Shown here in pieces: positions 16,356 through 23,948 of a DNA stretch of 35,294 nucleotides (the first letter of the stretch is position 1; every line of letters starts with the position of its first letter). Made by a program: the position numbers and the translations under genes. The stretch comes from Natrialba swarupiae (lineage in GTDB: Archaea > Halobacteriota > Halobacteria > Halobacteriales > Natrialbaceae). The stretch spans positions 1 to 35,294 of the forward strand of contig NZ_VTAW01000036.1 of assembly GCF_008245225.1 (NCBI RefSeq), read 5' to 3'. The notes beneath the pieces are model-generated. The model was not told the DNA's origin. It did no database searches and saw only the letters and a program-made list of their open reading frames with translations.

Positions 16356-16366
16356 AGCTTTATCTT
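16356..16366 (+). promoter_or_regulatory. TATA-like box that decides the oxidoreductase start
   Basis: AGCTTTATCTT is centred about 27 bases before the ATG at 16388 and only 18 before the ATG at 16379, so a leaderless transcript favours the later start. Confidence 0.45.
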
Positions 16367-16387
16367 CGCGACCGTCCAATGCCGGCT

Positions 16388-17521
16388 ATGGTCTCCCTGC
16401 TGATCTACGGGTCCTACGGCTATACTGGAACGTTGGTCACCCGCGAAGCCGTCTCACGGGGGCTGTCCCCGGTCGTCGCCGGCCGGGACGGAACGACGGT
16501 CACACGGCAGGCGAACGAACTCGGCCTCGAGGGGCGAGCCATCGATCTCGAGTCGAGCGATCTCGTCTCCCACCTCGAGGCGTTCGACGCGGTGTTGAAC
16601 TGCGCCGGCCCCTTCGTCGATACGGCCGATCCGCTCGTTTCTGCCTGTCTCGAGGCCGAAACGGACTACCTCGACGTGACGGGCGAGTTCCCGGTGCTCG
16701 AACGGCTCCGCCAGCGCGACCGTGACGCCCGAGAAGCGGGGATAACGCTGTTGCCGGGGGTCGGGTTCGACGTCGTCCCGACGGATTGTCTCGCGGCGTT
16801 TCTCCACGACCAGCTCCCGTCGGCCGACCGGCTCACGCTTGGCGTCCGCGCCGACGCGTCGCCCTCGCGGGGGACCGCGATGACGGTGCTCGAACTGGCC
16901 GGAAACCGCGGTGTCGTCCGACGCAACGGTCGCCTTCTTCAGGTGCCACCAGCGTATCGAACCCGCGAAATCGACTTCGGCGACGGGCCGGAACACGCGG
17001 CGACGATCCCGCTCGGTGACGTCGTCACCGCCCCCTGGCACACCGGTATCGAGTCGGTCGAGGTCTACGCCGCGATGCCCTCGGTAGCCTCGACCGCGAT
17101 GCGGGCGGCCGACCCGTTCCGTGGGCTGCTCGAAATCGGGCCCGTTCGAGCCGCGTTGCGGTGGGGGATCGACGCCTTCGTGACGGGTCCTGGCGAGCGG
17201 CAACTCCGCGAGGAGACCGTCACCGTCTGGGGGGAAGTCGTCGACGAGTCGGCCGACGATGGGTCCACGCGTCGGGTGCAGGCACGACTCGACACGCCGA
17301 ACGTCTACGCGCTCACGGCCGACGCCGCGGTGTCGGCCGCCGAGTGTCTCCTGGGGGGGACGGATCGAGCCAATCGAGACGGGACTCCGACCGGGTTCCA
17401 GACTCCCGCCAGCGCGTTCGGTGCCGAGTTCGTCCTCGACCTCGAGGGAACCGACCGGGAACTGCTCGAGATGCCCAGCCAGGCGGAGTCGAACCGGACG
17501 CCGCTCGAGTCCGAGGACTAA
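16388..17521 (+). CDS. Saccharopine dehydrogenase-like oxidoreductase (trans-acting enoyl reductase type)
   Basis: A 377-residue NAD(P)-dependent protein of the saccharopine dehydrogenase NADP-binding family, the branch annotated as trans-acting enoyl reductases. It opens with a Rossmann dinucleotide loop (YGSYGYTGTLV, residues 5-15) and has a VVAGRD segment at the end of strand 2. Typical later blocks are LNCAGPFVDTADPLVSACLEAETDYLDVTGE and GVGFDVVPTDCLAAFL. The C-terminal half (about 180-350) forms the substrate domain. The substrate could be a lipid or isoprenoid enoyl group, as in polyketide-lipid reductases; this is family knowledge, not shown here. An alternative ATG at 16379 adds three residues. 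The stop is about 70 bases from the convergent MATE gene. Confidence 0.88.
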   Translation: MVSLLIYGSYGYTGTLVTREAVSRGLSPVVAGRDGTTVTRQANELGLEGRAIDLESSDLVSHLEAFDAVLNCAGPFVDTADPLVSACLEAETDYLDVTGEFPVLERLRQRDRDAREAGITLLPGVGFDVVPTDCLAAFLHDQLPSADRLTLGVRADASPSRGTAMTVLELAGNRGVVRRNGRLLQVPPAYRTREIDFGDGPEHAATIPLGDVVTAPWHTGIESVEVYAAMPSVASTAMRAADPFRGLLEIGPVRAALRWGIDAFVTGPGERQLREETVTVWGEVVDESADDGSTRRVQARLDTPNVYALTADAAVSAAECLLGGTDRANRDGTPTGFQTPASAFGAEFVLDLEGTDRELLEMPSQAESNRTPLESED

Positions 17522-17587
17522 CGATCGGCGGGATACCGAGGACGACGTCGTCGGTTCGCCGATCGTCAGTTGTCCCGTCGTCGTCGG

Positions 17588-18970
17588 TCACTTCTCGCCT
17601 GGCGTACTCCCTCGTTCGTCCATCATCGCCTGGGTCCGTTCGATCCACGCGCCGCGATAGAACCCAACTCCGACGTACGCCATCGCCCAGAGGTAGTAGA
17701 CGACGATCGAGGCGTAGATTGCCGGAACGCCGTACCCCCACTGGACGCCGACGACGTAGGACACCCCGAGCATGCCGACGAACATGCCGGTGACGCGACC
17801 GACGAGTGGCGTCCGCGTATCGCTTCCGCTCGTGAGCGCCCCCGCGAGGACGACGTACAACACCGTAAACGGAGCGGCGAGAGCGTACGCTCGAGCGAAG
17901 CCGGTCGCGTACCGAACCGTCTCCGGATCGTCCGAGAAGAATCCGACGAACCACTCGGCACCGACGAAGACGGCCGCGCCGAGTGCGCCGACGGTTACGA
18001 GGCCCAACAGTGCAGTCGCCCAGCCGTTGAACCGGGCCCCCTCGGGGTCGCCGTCGCCGAGGGTCTGTCCGACGACGATGCTCGCTCCGGTTCGATACCC
18101 TCGCGACAGCGGTGCGGTGATCTGCTGGTAGACGCGCCGCCCGATCTGGTAGGCGGCGTTGACCTCGGTCCCGAACAGCAGGAGGATCGCGTTGAACGGA
18201 AACTCCATGACGAACGTCAACAGCCCCTCGAGAATCCGAGGGGCGCTGATCGAGAGCAGTTGCTTGGTGATCGTCCATTCGCGAGGACGGACGAACGAGA
18301 GTGGCGTCCGGTGGCTCCAGATGGCGACGACGAGTACGAACGCCGAGAAGACGTTGCCGAACGCCGTCGCGAGTCCGACGCCGACGATGTGGAGTTCCGG
18401 GATCGGCCCGAGACCGAGGCCGAGAACCACCGTTCCGGCGATGTTGAACGCGTTCGAGACGGCGTTGACGTACATCGGCGTCCGCGTGTCGCCGGCACCC
18501 TGAATCGATCGAGCGGTGACGACCGCGACGTGTCGTGCGGGACTCGTCGCGAGGATAATCGCGAGATAGATCCCGCCCAGGCGGACGACTTCCGACTCCG
18601 CACCGAGGATGCGGATCCCCCACTGCCCGAACAGGACGCCGAAGACGACGAACGGAATCCCGGCAAGCGCGCCGAGTATCACCGCCTGTGTGATCGCTTC
18701 GTTGCGATTGGCGACCGCACCGCTTCCGGTGTCCTGACTCGAGAGTGCGATGACGCCGCTGCCGAGGCCGAGGCCGATTCGAAGCGGAAGCCGGGCGTAC
18801 AGATCGGCCAGTCCGACCGCCGCGACCGCCGCCGGCGAGAACAGCCCGGTTACGGCCACGTCGGTCGTCCGCATCAGCGTCCGGAGAAATTGCTCGGCCA
18901 TCACCGGCCAGGAGAGGCCGAAGACGCGTCGCCAGACGCCGAAGAGCCGTTGCCGTCCGCCCGAAAGCAC
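17588..18970 (-). CDS. MATE family efflux transporter
   Basis: About 460 residues with twelve predicted membrane helices, typical of MATE exporters that expel cationic compounds by sodium or proton exchange. The opening FGLSWPVMAEQFLRTLMRTTDV with GLFSPAAVAAVGLADLYARLP is the family N-terminal signature, and a matching second half begins ILEGLLTFVMEFPFNAILLLFGTEVNAAYQIGRR. The frame extends upstream into an Arg/Ser/Pro-rich region that does not look coding. No ATG lies at the right place, so the start is set at the GTG at 18970 (giving LSGGRQRLFGVWRRVFG). An ATG in another frame at 18980 belongs to a shadow frame. The family is certain, the start less so. Confidence 0.9.
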   Translation of the reverse strand: MLSGGRQRLFGVWRRVFGLSWPVMAEQFLRTLMRTTDVAVTGLFSPAAVAAVGLADLYARLPLRIGLGLGSGVIALSSQDTGSGAVANRNEAITQAVILGALAGIPFVVFGVLFGQWGIRILGAESEVVRLGGIYLAIILATSPARHVAVVTARSIQGAGDTRTPMYVNAVSNAFNIAGTVVLGLGLGPIPELHIVGVGLATAFGNVFSAFVLVVAIWSHRTPLSFVRPREWTITKQLLSISAPRILEGLLTFVMEFPFNAILLLFGTEVNAAYQIGRRVYQQITAPLSRGYRTGASIVVGQTLGDGDPEGARFNGWATALLGLVTVGALGAAVFVGAEWFVGFFSDDPETVRYATGFARAYALAAPFTVLYVVLAGALTSGSDTRTPLVGRVTGMFVGMLGVSYVVGVQWGYGVPAIYASIVVYYLWAMAYVGVGFYRGAWIERTQAMMDERGSTPGEK

Positions 18971-19488
18971 GGTCCGACATCCGCGACGACAGCGCTTGAA
19001 CCTACTGAACGCGGAACCCGAACCGGCGACCACTCGAGTGCACGCAGTTCCGGATCGGCGACCACTCGAGTGCGACCAACCCGGGAGCCACGGCGAACGA
19101 GGAGATCTCGGTGACCGACGCATTGGCGGTCGCGAACGCGGCCGAAGCACGCAGCGAGAGCGCGGTTCGGGGGCCGACGGCCGAGAACCGCGCCACAGCG
19201 AACGGGGGAGCCGTGAGCGAGCCGTGGGCGTCGAACGCTGTGAGAGCGTTGGAAACGCCCTCAAACCGAACGTGGCGTCTCTGAACGCGATCGGTCGGAG
19301 AGACGACAGACCCTTGGTCGCTCGAGGGAGAGTTCACTCCACGTCCGATTCATGCGAAACACGCGGCTGTCGATGCGAACTGCACGCCAGTCTACGCGAA
19401 TCGCGTTTCTGGCGACGCGGACTGTACGGCTGTCGTCGGCAGACGGTTCAGCCGACGTCGTGACGAGTGGGGTGGGTGTCGAATCGAG
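18971..19488. other. GC-rich gap without a convincing gene; contains direct repeats
   Basis: About 500 bases between divergent MATE and LysE genes. Open frames here (for example 19002-19337 on the minus strand, 111 codons) lack membrane, acidic or domain character and are rich in Arg, Ser and Ala, unlike the neighbouring genes. An 18-bp repeat with a CACTCGAGTG palindrome occurs at 19024-19041 and 19056-19073. The stretch could be a dispersed non-coding repeat or an eroded gene. Confidence 0.5.
19024..19073. repeat. Two copies of an 18-bp repeat with internal palindrome
   Basis: CGGCGACCACTCGAGTGC occurs at 19024-19041 and 19056-19073, exact in both copies, with start points 32 bases apart. 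Each copy contains the 10-bp palindrome CACTCGAGTG. The copies lie just upstream of the MATE start, so they could be operator sites. Confidence 0.85.
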
Positions 19489-20124
19489 ATGATCGACCCG
19501 ACGCTGCTCGCGTTCTACTTGCTCGCCGCGGGGGCGATGATCCTCTCTCCCGGCCCCGATACGATCTACGTCCTCACGCGGAGTTTCGGGGAGGGAAGCG
19601 CCGTCGGGGTGGCCTCGGCCGCCGGCATCAGCGCGGGAGTCGTACTCCACACGCTCGGGGCGGTCGTCGGCCTCGCTGCGCTCTTTCGGGCCTCGAGTAC
19701 CGCCTTCCTCGCTGTCACGTACCTCGGTGCGGCCTACCTCGTCTACCTCGGCGTTCGAACGATCCGCGACGACGCGCTCGCGGTCGAACCCGTCGACCGA
19801 GCGGACACCGAGGCGACCGCGACCGCCTCGAGGTCGTCTCACCCGTTTACGGAGGCGGTGACCGTCAACGTCCTCAACCCGCAGGTGGCGCTGTTCTTCC
19901 TCGCGTTTCTTCCCCAGTTCGTCGACGGCCGCTGGATCGAACTTCAGCTGTCGATTCTGGGTGGGCTGTACGCGGTGCTCACCATGCTCTACCTCGGGTC
20001 GGTGGCGCTCGTCGCGGGCCGGTTTCGGCGGCTGCTCGTCTCCCGTCCCAACGTCGCCGGTGGAATTCGGTGGGCGTCGGGACTCGCGCTGATCGCTCTC
20101 GGGCTTCGACTATTCTTGTTCTGA
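19489..20124 (+). CDS. LysE/RhtB family amino-acid exporter
   Basis: A 211-residue membrane protein with about six helices. It has the LysE/RhtB signature near the N-terminus (MILSPGPDTIYVLTRSFGEG) and the central VTVNVLNPQVALFFLAFLPQFV block after a polar loop (about residues 95-122). Family members export basic or hydrophobic amino acids or homoserine lactones; the substrate here is not evident. The ATG at 19489 gives the standard N-terminus. It is divergent from the MATE gene, so two exporters flank the same gap, and convergent with pabC. Confidence 0.93.
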   Translation: MIDPTLLAFYLLAAGAMILSPGPDTIYVLTRSFGEGSAVGVASAAGISAGVVLHTLGAVVGLAALFRASSTAFLAVTYLGAAYLVYLGVRTIRDDALAVEPVDRADTEATATASRSSHPFTEAVTVNVLNPQVALFFLAFLPQFVDGRWIELQLSILGGLYAVLTMLYLGSVALVAGRFRRLLVSRPNVAGGIRWASGLALIALGLRLFLF

Positions 20125-20210
20125 CCGTGCCGTGTGTCCGGTCGACCTGTGACCGTCAGTTATTGGCCTGAGACGTTCTCACCGGTTTATGACCTCACGT
20201 GAACGAGACC

Positions 20211-21125
20211 TCAGTAACAGGACGTCTCGACGCGCTCGTCGTACAGCCTCGAGAGTCGATCCGTGACCGGGCCGCCGCCGATTTCGGTCCCGTCTACGGT
20301 CGCGACCGGCCGCAGTTCCCAGGTCCGATTCGTGAGAAACGCCTCGTCGGCCTCGAGAACGTCCGCGAGGTCGTAGCGGCCCGCTCGAGTCTGGACGTCG
20401 GCCTCGGCGGCCAGCTCGAGGACGGTCTCGCGAGTGATCCCGGCGAGCACGTCGCAGTCGGTCGACGGCGTCAGGAGCGTTCCGTCGCGGACGAAAAACA
20501 GGTTGCTCGTCGCTCCCTCGGCGACGTTCCCCTCGAGGTCACACATGAGCGCCTCGTCGGGGAGGGGGTCGTCTGAGGTTCGCTCGTCGGTCTCGTGCTC
20601 GTTGGCCGTCGATCGAAGCTCCGTCCGCGCGATGATTCCGTTGAGATAGTTGTGGGTCTTCGCGCCGGCTGGAATCGCCTCCGTGGGGATGCGGCGGGTG
20701 TCGACCGACCGGACGACCGCCGGCTCGTTCCAGACCGGTTCGCCCTCGAGTCCGCCGCGGGGGAGCGGTTTGACGTAGATCACGACCGTCGGATCGACCT
20801 CGGGGCGGGGCGTCAGCTTCCCGGGCTGGACGCCGCGGGTGATCGACAGCCGGACGTAGGCGTCCGCGAGGTCGTTCGCCGCGAGCGTCTCGTCGATCCG
20901 CGCCCGGAGGTCGCCGGCGGCCAAACCGTGCTCGAGCGAGAGTGCGTCACAGGTTCGCTCGAGGCGCTCGACGTGGGCGTCCCAGCGGAAGATCGATCCG
21001 CCGTAGGCCCGCATCGTCTCGAAGGCGGCGTCGCCGTAGCGAAAGCCCCGGTCGTCGACACTGACGGTCGCCTCGCTCGCGGGCTCGAGGTCGCCGTCGA
21101 CGTGGTACATCGGGTCGTCGGTCAT
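20211..21125 (-). CDS. pabC: Class IV aminotransferase, probable aminodeoxychorismate lyase (PabC)
   Basis: A 304-residue PLP enzyme of fold type IV. The lysine that holds PLP is K156 in IPAGAKTHNYLNGI. The N-terminal VDDRGFRYGDAAFETMRAYGG block, the EGNVAEGATSNLFFV glutamate region and the GITRETVLELA phosphate-cup motif are present. The family includes branched-chain aminotransferase, D-amino acid transaminase and 4-amino-4-deoxychorismate lyase. Placement in line with pabB and pabA supports the lyase, which releases p-aminobenzoate and pyruvate for folate synthesis. An acidic loop (about 171-190, STANEHETDERTSDDP) extends a turn that is normally short. It is separated from pabA by about 2.2 kb of opposite-strand sequence. 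Confidence 0.85.
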   Translation of the reverse strand: MTDDPMYHVDGDLEPASEATVSVDDRGFRYGDAAFETMRAYGGSIFRWDAHVERLERTCDALSLEHGLAAGDLRARIDETLAANDLADAYVRLSITRGVQPGKLTPRPEVDPTVVIYVKPLPRGGLEGEPVWNEPAVVRSVDTRRIPTEAIPAGAKTHNYLNGIIARTELRSTANEHETDERTSDDPLPDEALMCDLEGNVAEGATSNLFFVRDGTLLTPSTDCDVLAGITRETVLELAAEADVQTRAGRYDLADVLEADEAFLTNRTWELRPVATVDGTEIGGGPVTDRLSRLYDERVETSCY

Positions 21126-21187
21126 GGATCGGGTCGTTTCTATCCGCTCGTCGGTGACAGACCACTATCAAACCACTGCTCCTGCTA

Positions 21188-21343
21188 ATGGAACTTTCAG
21201 CGACTACGATATTCGATCCCGACGCTCTAGCGACGGTTTTCGAGTCGTCCGCGGCCGTCACCGTCCGCTTCTCGTACGCCGGCTACCTGATCGTGATCGA
21301 CACCGACCCGCTCGAGGTGGCGGTGATCGACGGGGAACGCTGA
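21188..21343 (+). CDS. Small 51-residue ORF, unknown
   Basis: An ATG at 21188 opens a 51-residue frame, too short for most gene finders, divergent from pabC by 62 bases. The product has a strand-rich pattern (FESSAAVTVRFSYAGYLIVIDTD, then PLEVAVIDGER) and haloarchaeal codon bias (C/G in third positions), unlike the lower-GC island that follows. It may be a real small protein or the surviving start of a longer gene. No known motif is recognised. Confidence 0.45.
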   Translation: MELSATTIFDPDALATVFESSAAVTVRFSYAGYLIVIDTDPLEVAVIDGER

Positions 21344-21686
21344 CGACTCGGCCATCGGTATCGACGGGGAATCGTTCACTACTCCCTCGAGTCGGTAAAC
21401 TGTCCAGGGGGTGTGTCATTGGATCGGTCCCGTACCCCCTGTGTGACAATTTATTAGCGGTCGGGACGGATACCCCGGCCCTTGAGGTCTGAGTTGTTGA
21501 CCAGCCGATACGTATAGGGAAGCGTTACCGGAGCAGTTATCGATCTATCCGAGCTCTGCCGAACGTCGTCTGCTTGATATAGAGCGTGTATTCAGCAGCT
21601 TCAGTATTCACATCTCGGTAACTCACTGGTCGGTAACTCACTGGTGTTTGAAGACAACAGTTAATACTTCTCGAATATTCTAACAT
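21344..21686. other. Lower-GC intergenic region at the left edge of the pab insertion
   Basis: A 343-base stretch with no credible gene. An AATTTATTAG block at 21448-21457 looks like a TATA box with no gene at the expected distance, so it could drive a small RNA or be a relic. A 15-bp tandem duplication lies at 21616-21645, and a TTAATACTTC element at 21659-21668 probably serves the lipoprotein gene. No transposase fragment or inverted terminal repeat was recognised. Confidence 0.5.
21616..21645. repeat. Perfect 15-bp tandem duplication
   Basis: CGGTAACTCACTGGT occurs twice head to tail (21616-21630, 21631-21645), about 40-70 bases upstream of the cysteine-rich lipoprotein start, a position suitable for a regulator site. 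Confidence 0.9.
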
Positions 21687-23162
21687 ATGATTATAATGAA
21701 AAACACTACGACAACCCGCCGGGGCGTTCTTGCCACGGCTGGATTAGCCACTGTGGGCGGGCTCGCAGGCTGTATCGATCAAGTCGCTGCGAGGACCACG
21801 AACACCGGCGCATCACCCGCTGCCATGTTTGGCGGGATTCGAGACGACCAGTTAATCCCCGTTACAGCTGGAGACACCATCCGATTCTCCCCGACTGTTC
21901 GTGTCGAAGAACAGTTCCTCTCCGGAGATATCGAACTCGAAGCATGGATGACGAACGCGAAAGTCGCCCCTGCGCAGGATTACAACTCCGTACGCTCGAA
22001 TAAGTGCTGTCCTCCTGCGGTCGGTCGCATTCCCGATGAAGACGACGAAGATGACGAATCCGATGAAGACGACCAGACCAGTAATTCGACCGAACGATTA
22101 CAACGGCTAACAGGTGCGAGTGATGACGAGATACGTGGGATGTACGAGTATCTCGAAGGCGAGCCCGTGTTAGGTGAACGGTGTGTCATCACGCTTCCGG
22201 ATGCACGGGCACCACGAGGCGGACCGAGTATGGAGTCGTTGGTCACTCCGAATAGCCTGATCGAGTTCGTCACCGGTCGAGCGGATGGTGAAGGGACTGT
22301 CTACTCGTGGGGGAGTAATGAATACAAGACGGCTGTCGCCGAACAGGAAGACGATGACGACGATGAGAACGAATCGTGCACACAGCATACCGAAGGCTTG
22401 TCAAACGAGCAGTCGATATACTGCTGGGGTCATACTTCTACGACGGCGATCTCCGGACCAACCCACACGGACGGTACTCTCGACGCACTCACGTCCGACT
22501 CAGGCGTTGTCGTGGTGAATGTGACAAACAGACCCCCGACGGCTACTGACGAGAAATCGATGATTGGCGTGACCGCTGATGGACGACCGACCGACGTCGA
22601 TGGGCTGGATGATTGGGGGCGCGAAAGTGGCCCTTCGTCATCCACTTCAACCGTGGTCTGTCAAGTCCTCGTGCAACCGGCTGGGTGTCCGTGTCCGTTC
22701 CCCGCGCTGTTACACGTCCAGCGCCACAAGAACAACGACCAGTACGTCTACTCGTGTGGATGGGTAATCGATGAGGCCTGCCTCTACGAGGACTCGACGA
22801 CCGTGCTGACGGGGATTGGAAGGGGCCGCGGGAGCGGTGCAGGGAAGGTAAATATTCAGGATATCAACACATCTGGGTCTGGTGACATTAGCGGGGACGA
22901 GATTCGGCGCGTGTTGCCAGACGACGTTTCACCGGCTGGGTCACAGATGTTCTCTGGACACCTTGATCGAGCGGCTCGTTCAGGAATCATCCCCGACGGC
23001 GAGCTTGCCGAGAAAGTTGCACAAACCGTGTCCTCGGACGGTGACGTGTACTGTTCGTGTTACCCGTTCGATGGACATTGTCTGCACCTCGTGGACGACG
23101 GGAATACGTCCAACACGGTGAAGTTCAAGGCCGGAGCCGAACTCTCGAAGAGCGTCAACTAG
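21687..23162 (+). CDS. Cysteine-rich Tat lipoprotein, unknown function
   Basis: A 491-residue predicted surface protein. The N-terminus has the twin arginine (TTRRGVLATAG) and a lipobox (GGLAGC, C28 after the upstream ATG), so it is likely exported folded by Tat and lipid-anchored. Acidic Asp/Glu tracts lie near residues 116-130 and 216-230. Many cysteines follow, including NKCCPP, IYCWGH, AGCPCPFP, SCGWVIDEAC and VYCSCYPFDGHCLH, far more than usual for a halophile surface protein. They could form disulphides or bind metal. No known domain is recognised. The gene has lower GC and less biased codons than its neighbours and lies between pabA and pabC on the opposite strand. Start is ATG 21687, or ATG 21696 three codons later. 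Confidence 0.85.
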   Translation: MIIMKNTTTTRRGVLATAGLATVGGLAGCIDQVAARTTNTGASPAAMFGGIRDDQLIPVTAGDTIRFSPTVRVEEQFLSGDIELEAWMTNAKVAPAQDYNSVRSNKCCPPAVGRIPDEDDEDDESDEDDQTSNSTERLQRLTGASDDEIRGMYEYLEGEPVLGERCVITLPDARAPRGGPSMESLVTPNSLIEFVTGRADGEGTVYSWGSNEYKTAVAEQEDDDDDENESCTQHTEGLSNEQSIYCWGHTSTTAISGPTHTDGTLDALTSDSGVVVVNVTNRPPTATDEKSMIGVTADGRPTDVDGLDDWGRESGPSSSTSTVVCQVLVQPAGCPCPFPALLHVQRHKNNDQYVYSCGWVIDEACLYEDSTTVLTGIGRGRGSGAGKVNIQDINTSGSGDISGDEIRRVLPDDVSPAGSQMFSGHLDRAARSGIIPDGELAEKVAQTVSSDGDVYCSCYPFDGHCLHLVDDGNTSNTVKFKAGAELSKSVN

Positions 23163-23297
23163 CCTCCGCCCACTGGTCTTGTTCTATCTGTGAGCAGCGA
23201 GAGAATCCTGTCGGTCACGACGGGGTTCTGTCCTCGGGAAAAGATAGGTGGGCCCACATCTCAGTAGCACGTTCTCGCCCTGTATTCGTCACGACTC

Positions 23298-23948
23298 TCA
23301 CTCGATATGAGAGGCGAATCGACAGAAGTTCTCGATCATCCGTTTGCCGACTCGAAGCGAGATGCCGTCCCCGCTCGAGGTGTCGTCGTGGCCCCGCGTG
23401 AGAATCGATTCGGGGTGGAACTGGACGCCAACGTGGGGTTTCTCGCGGTGGCGAACCGCCATCAGGACGCCGCGTTCGTCGGTCGTCCGGGCCGTCTCAC
23501 AGAGCGAACCCGGCAGGTCGGCCCGGTCGACCGCAAGCGAGTGGTACCGGCCGACCTGGAACGTCTCGGGGAGCCCCGAAAAGATCCCGTCGCCGTCGTG
23601 GGAGACCGTCGACGGCTTCCCGTGGACGACCTCCGGCGCGTGGACGACGGGTGCGCCGTTTGCCGCACACAGTGCCTGGTGGCCGAGACAGACGCCCAGG
23701 ATCGGGTACTCGGTCTTGGCGAACAGCGGGATCGAGATCCCAGCCTCCTGTGGGGTACCGGGGCCCGGCGAGACGACGATTCCGGTCGGCTCGAGGCCAC
23801 GGACGCTCTCGAGATCGATCTCGTCGTTTCGCCGGACGATCACCTCGTCGGCGACCGTACCCACGTACTGAACGAGGTTGTACGCAAACGAGTCGTAGTT
23901 GTCCACTACCAGAATCCGCGTCTCGTCGGCTCCCGCAGGATCACTCAT
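23298..23948 (-). CDS. pabA: Glutamine amidotransferase subunit, aminodeoxychorismate synthase (PabA)
   Basis: A 216-residue class I glutamine amidotransferase that supplies ammonia to its partner synthase. The nucleophile is C87 in [10 protein letters not shown], and the triad partners are H178 and E180 in FHPES. The oxyanion-loop motif [11 protein letters not shown] and [14 protein letters not shown] at the N-terminus mark the TrpG/PabA family. The ATG at 23948 overlaps the pabB stop by eight bases, so the two are translationally coupled. A GTG at 23966 would add six residues. TrpG cannot be fully excluded by sequence alone. The pabC homologue nearby and the absence of other trp genes favour PabA. 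Confidence 0.9.
   Translation of the reverse strand: MSDPAGADETRILVVDNYDSFAYNLVQYVGTVADEVIVRRNDEIDLESVRGLEPTGIVVSPGPGTPQEAGISIPLFAKTEYPILGVCLGHQALCAANGAPVVHAPEVVHGKPSTVSHDGDGIFSGLPETFQVGRYHSLAVDRADLPGSLCETARTTDERGVLMAVRHREKPHVGVQFHPESILTRGHDDTSSGDGISLRVGKRMIENFCRFASHIE

Noticed and set aside
17313-18980. Minus-strand frame of 555 codons starting from an ATG at 18980
   Set aside because: Different frame from the MATE transporter, arginine-rich, no membrane helices.
17570-19114. Plus-strand open frame of 514 codons across the MATE gene
   Set aside because: Antisense to a clear twelve-helix exporter; highly charged with no recognisable domain.
19002-19337. 111-codon minus-strand frame in the MATE-LysE gap
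   Set aside because: No domain, signal or acidic bias; more likely non-coding, though it could be a fragment of a repeat.
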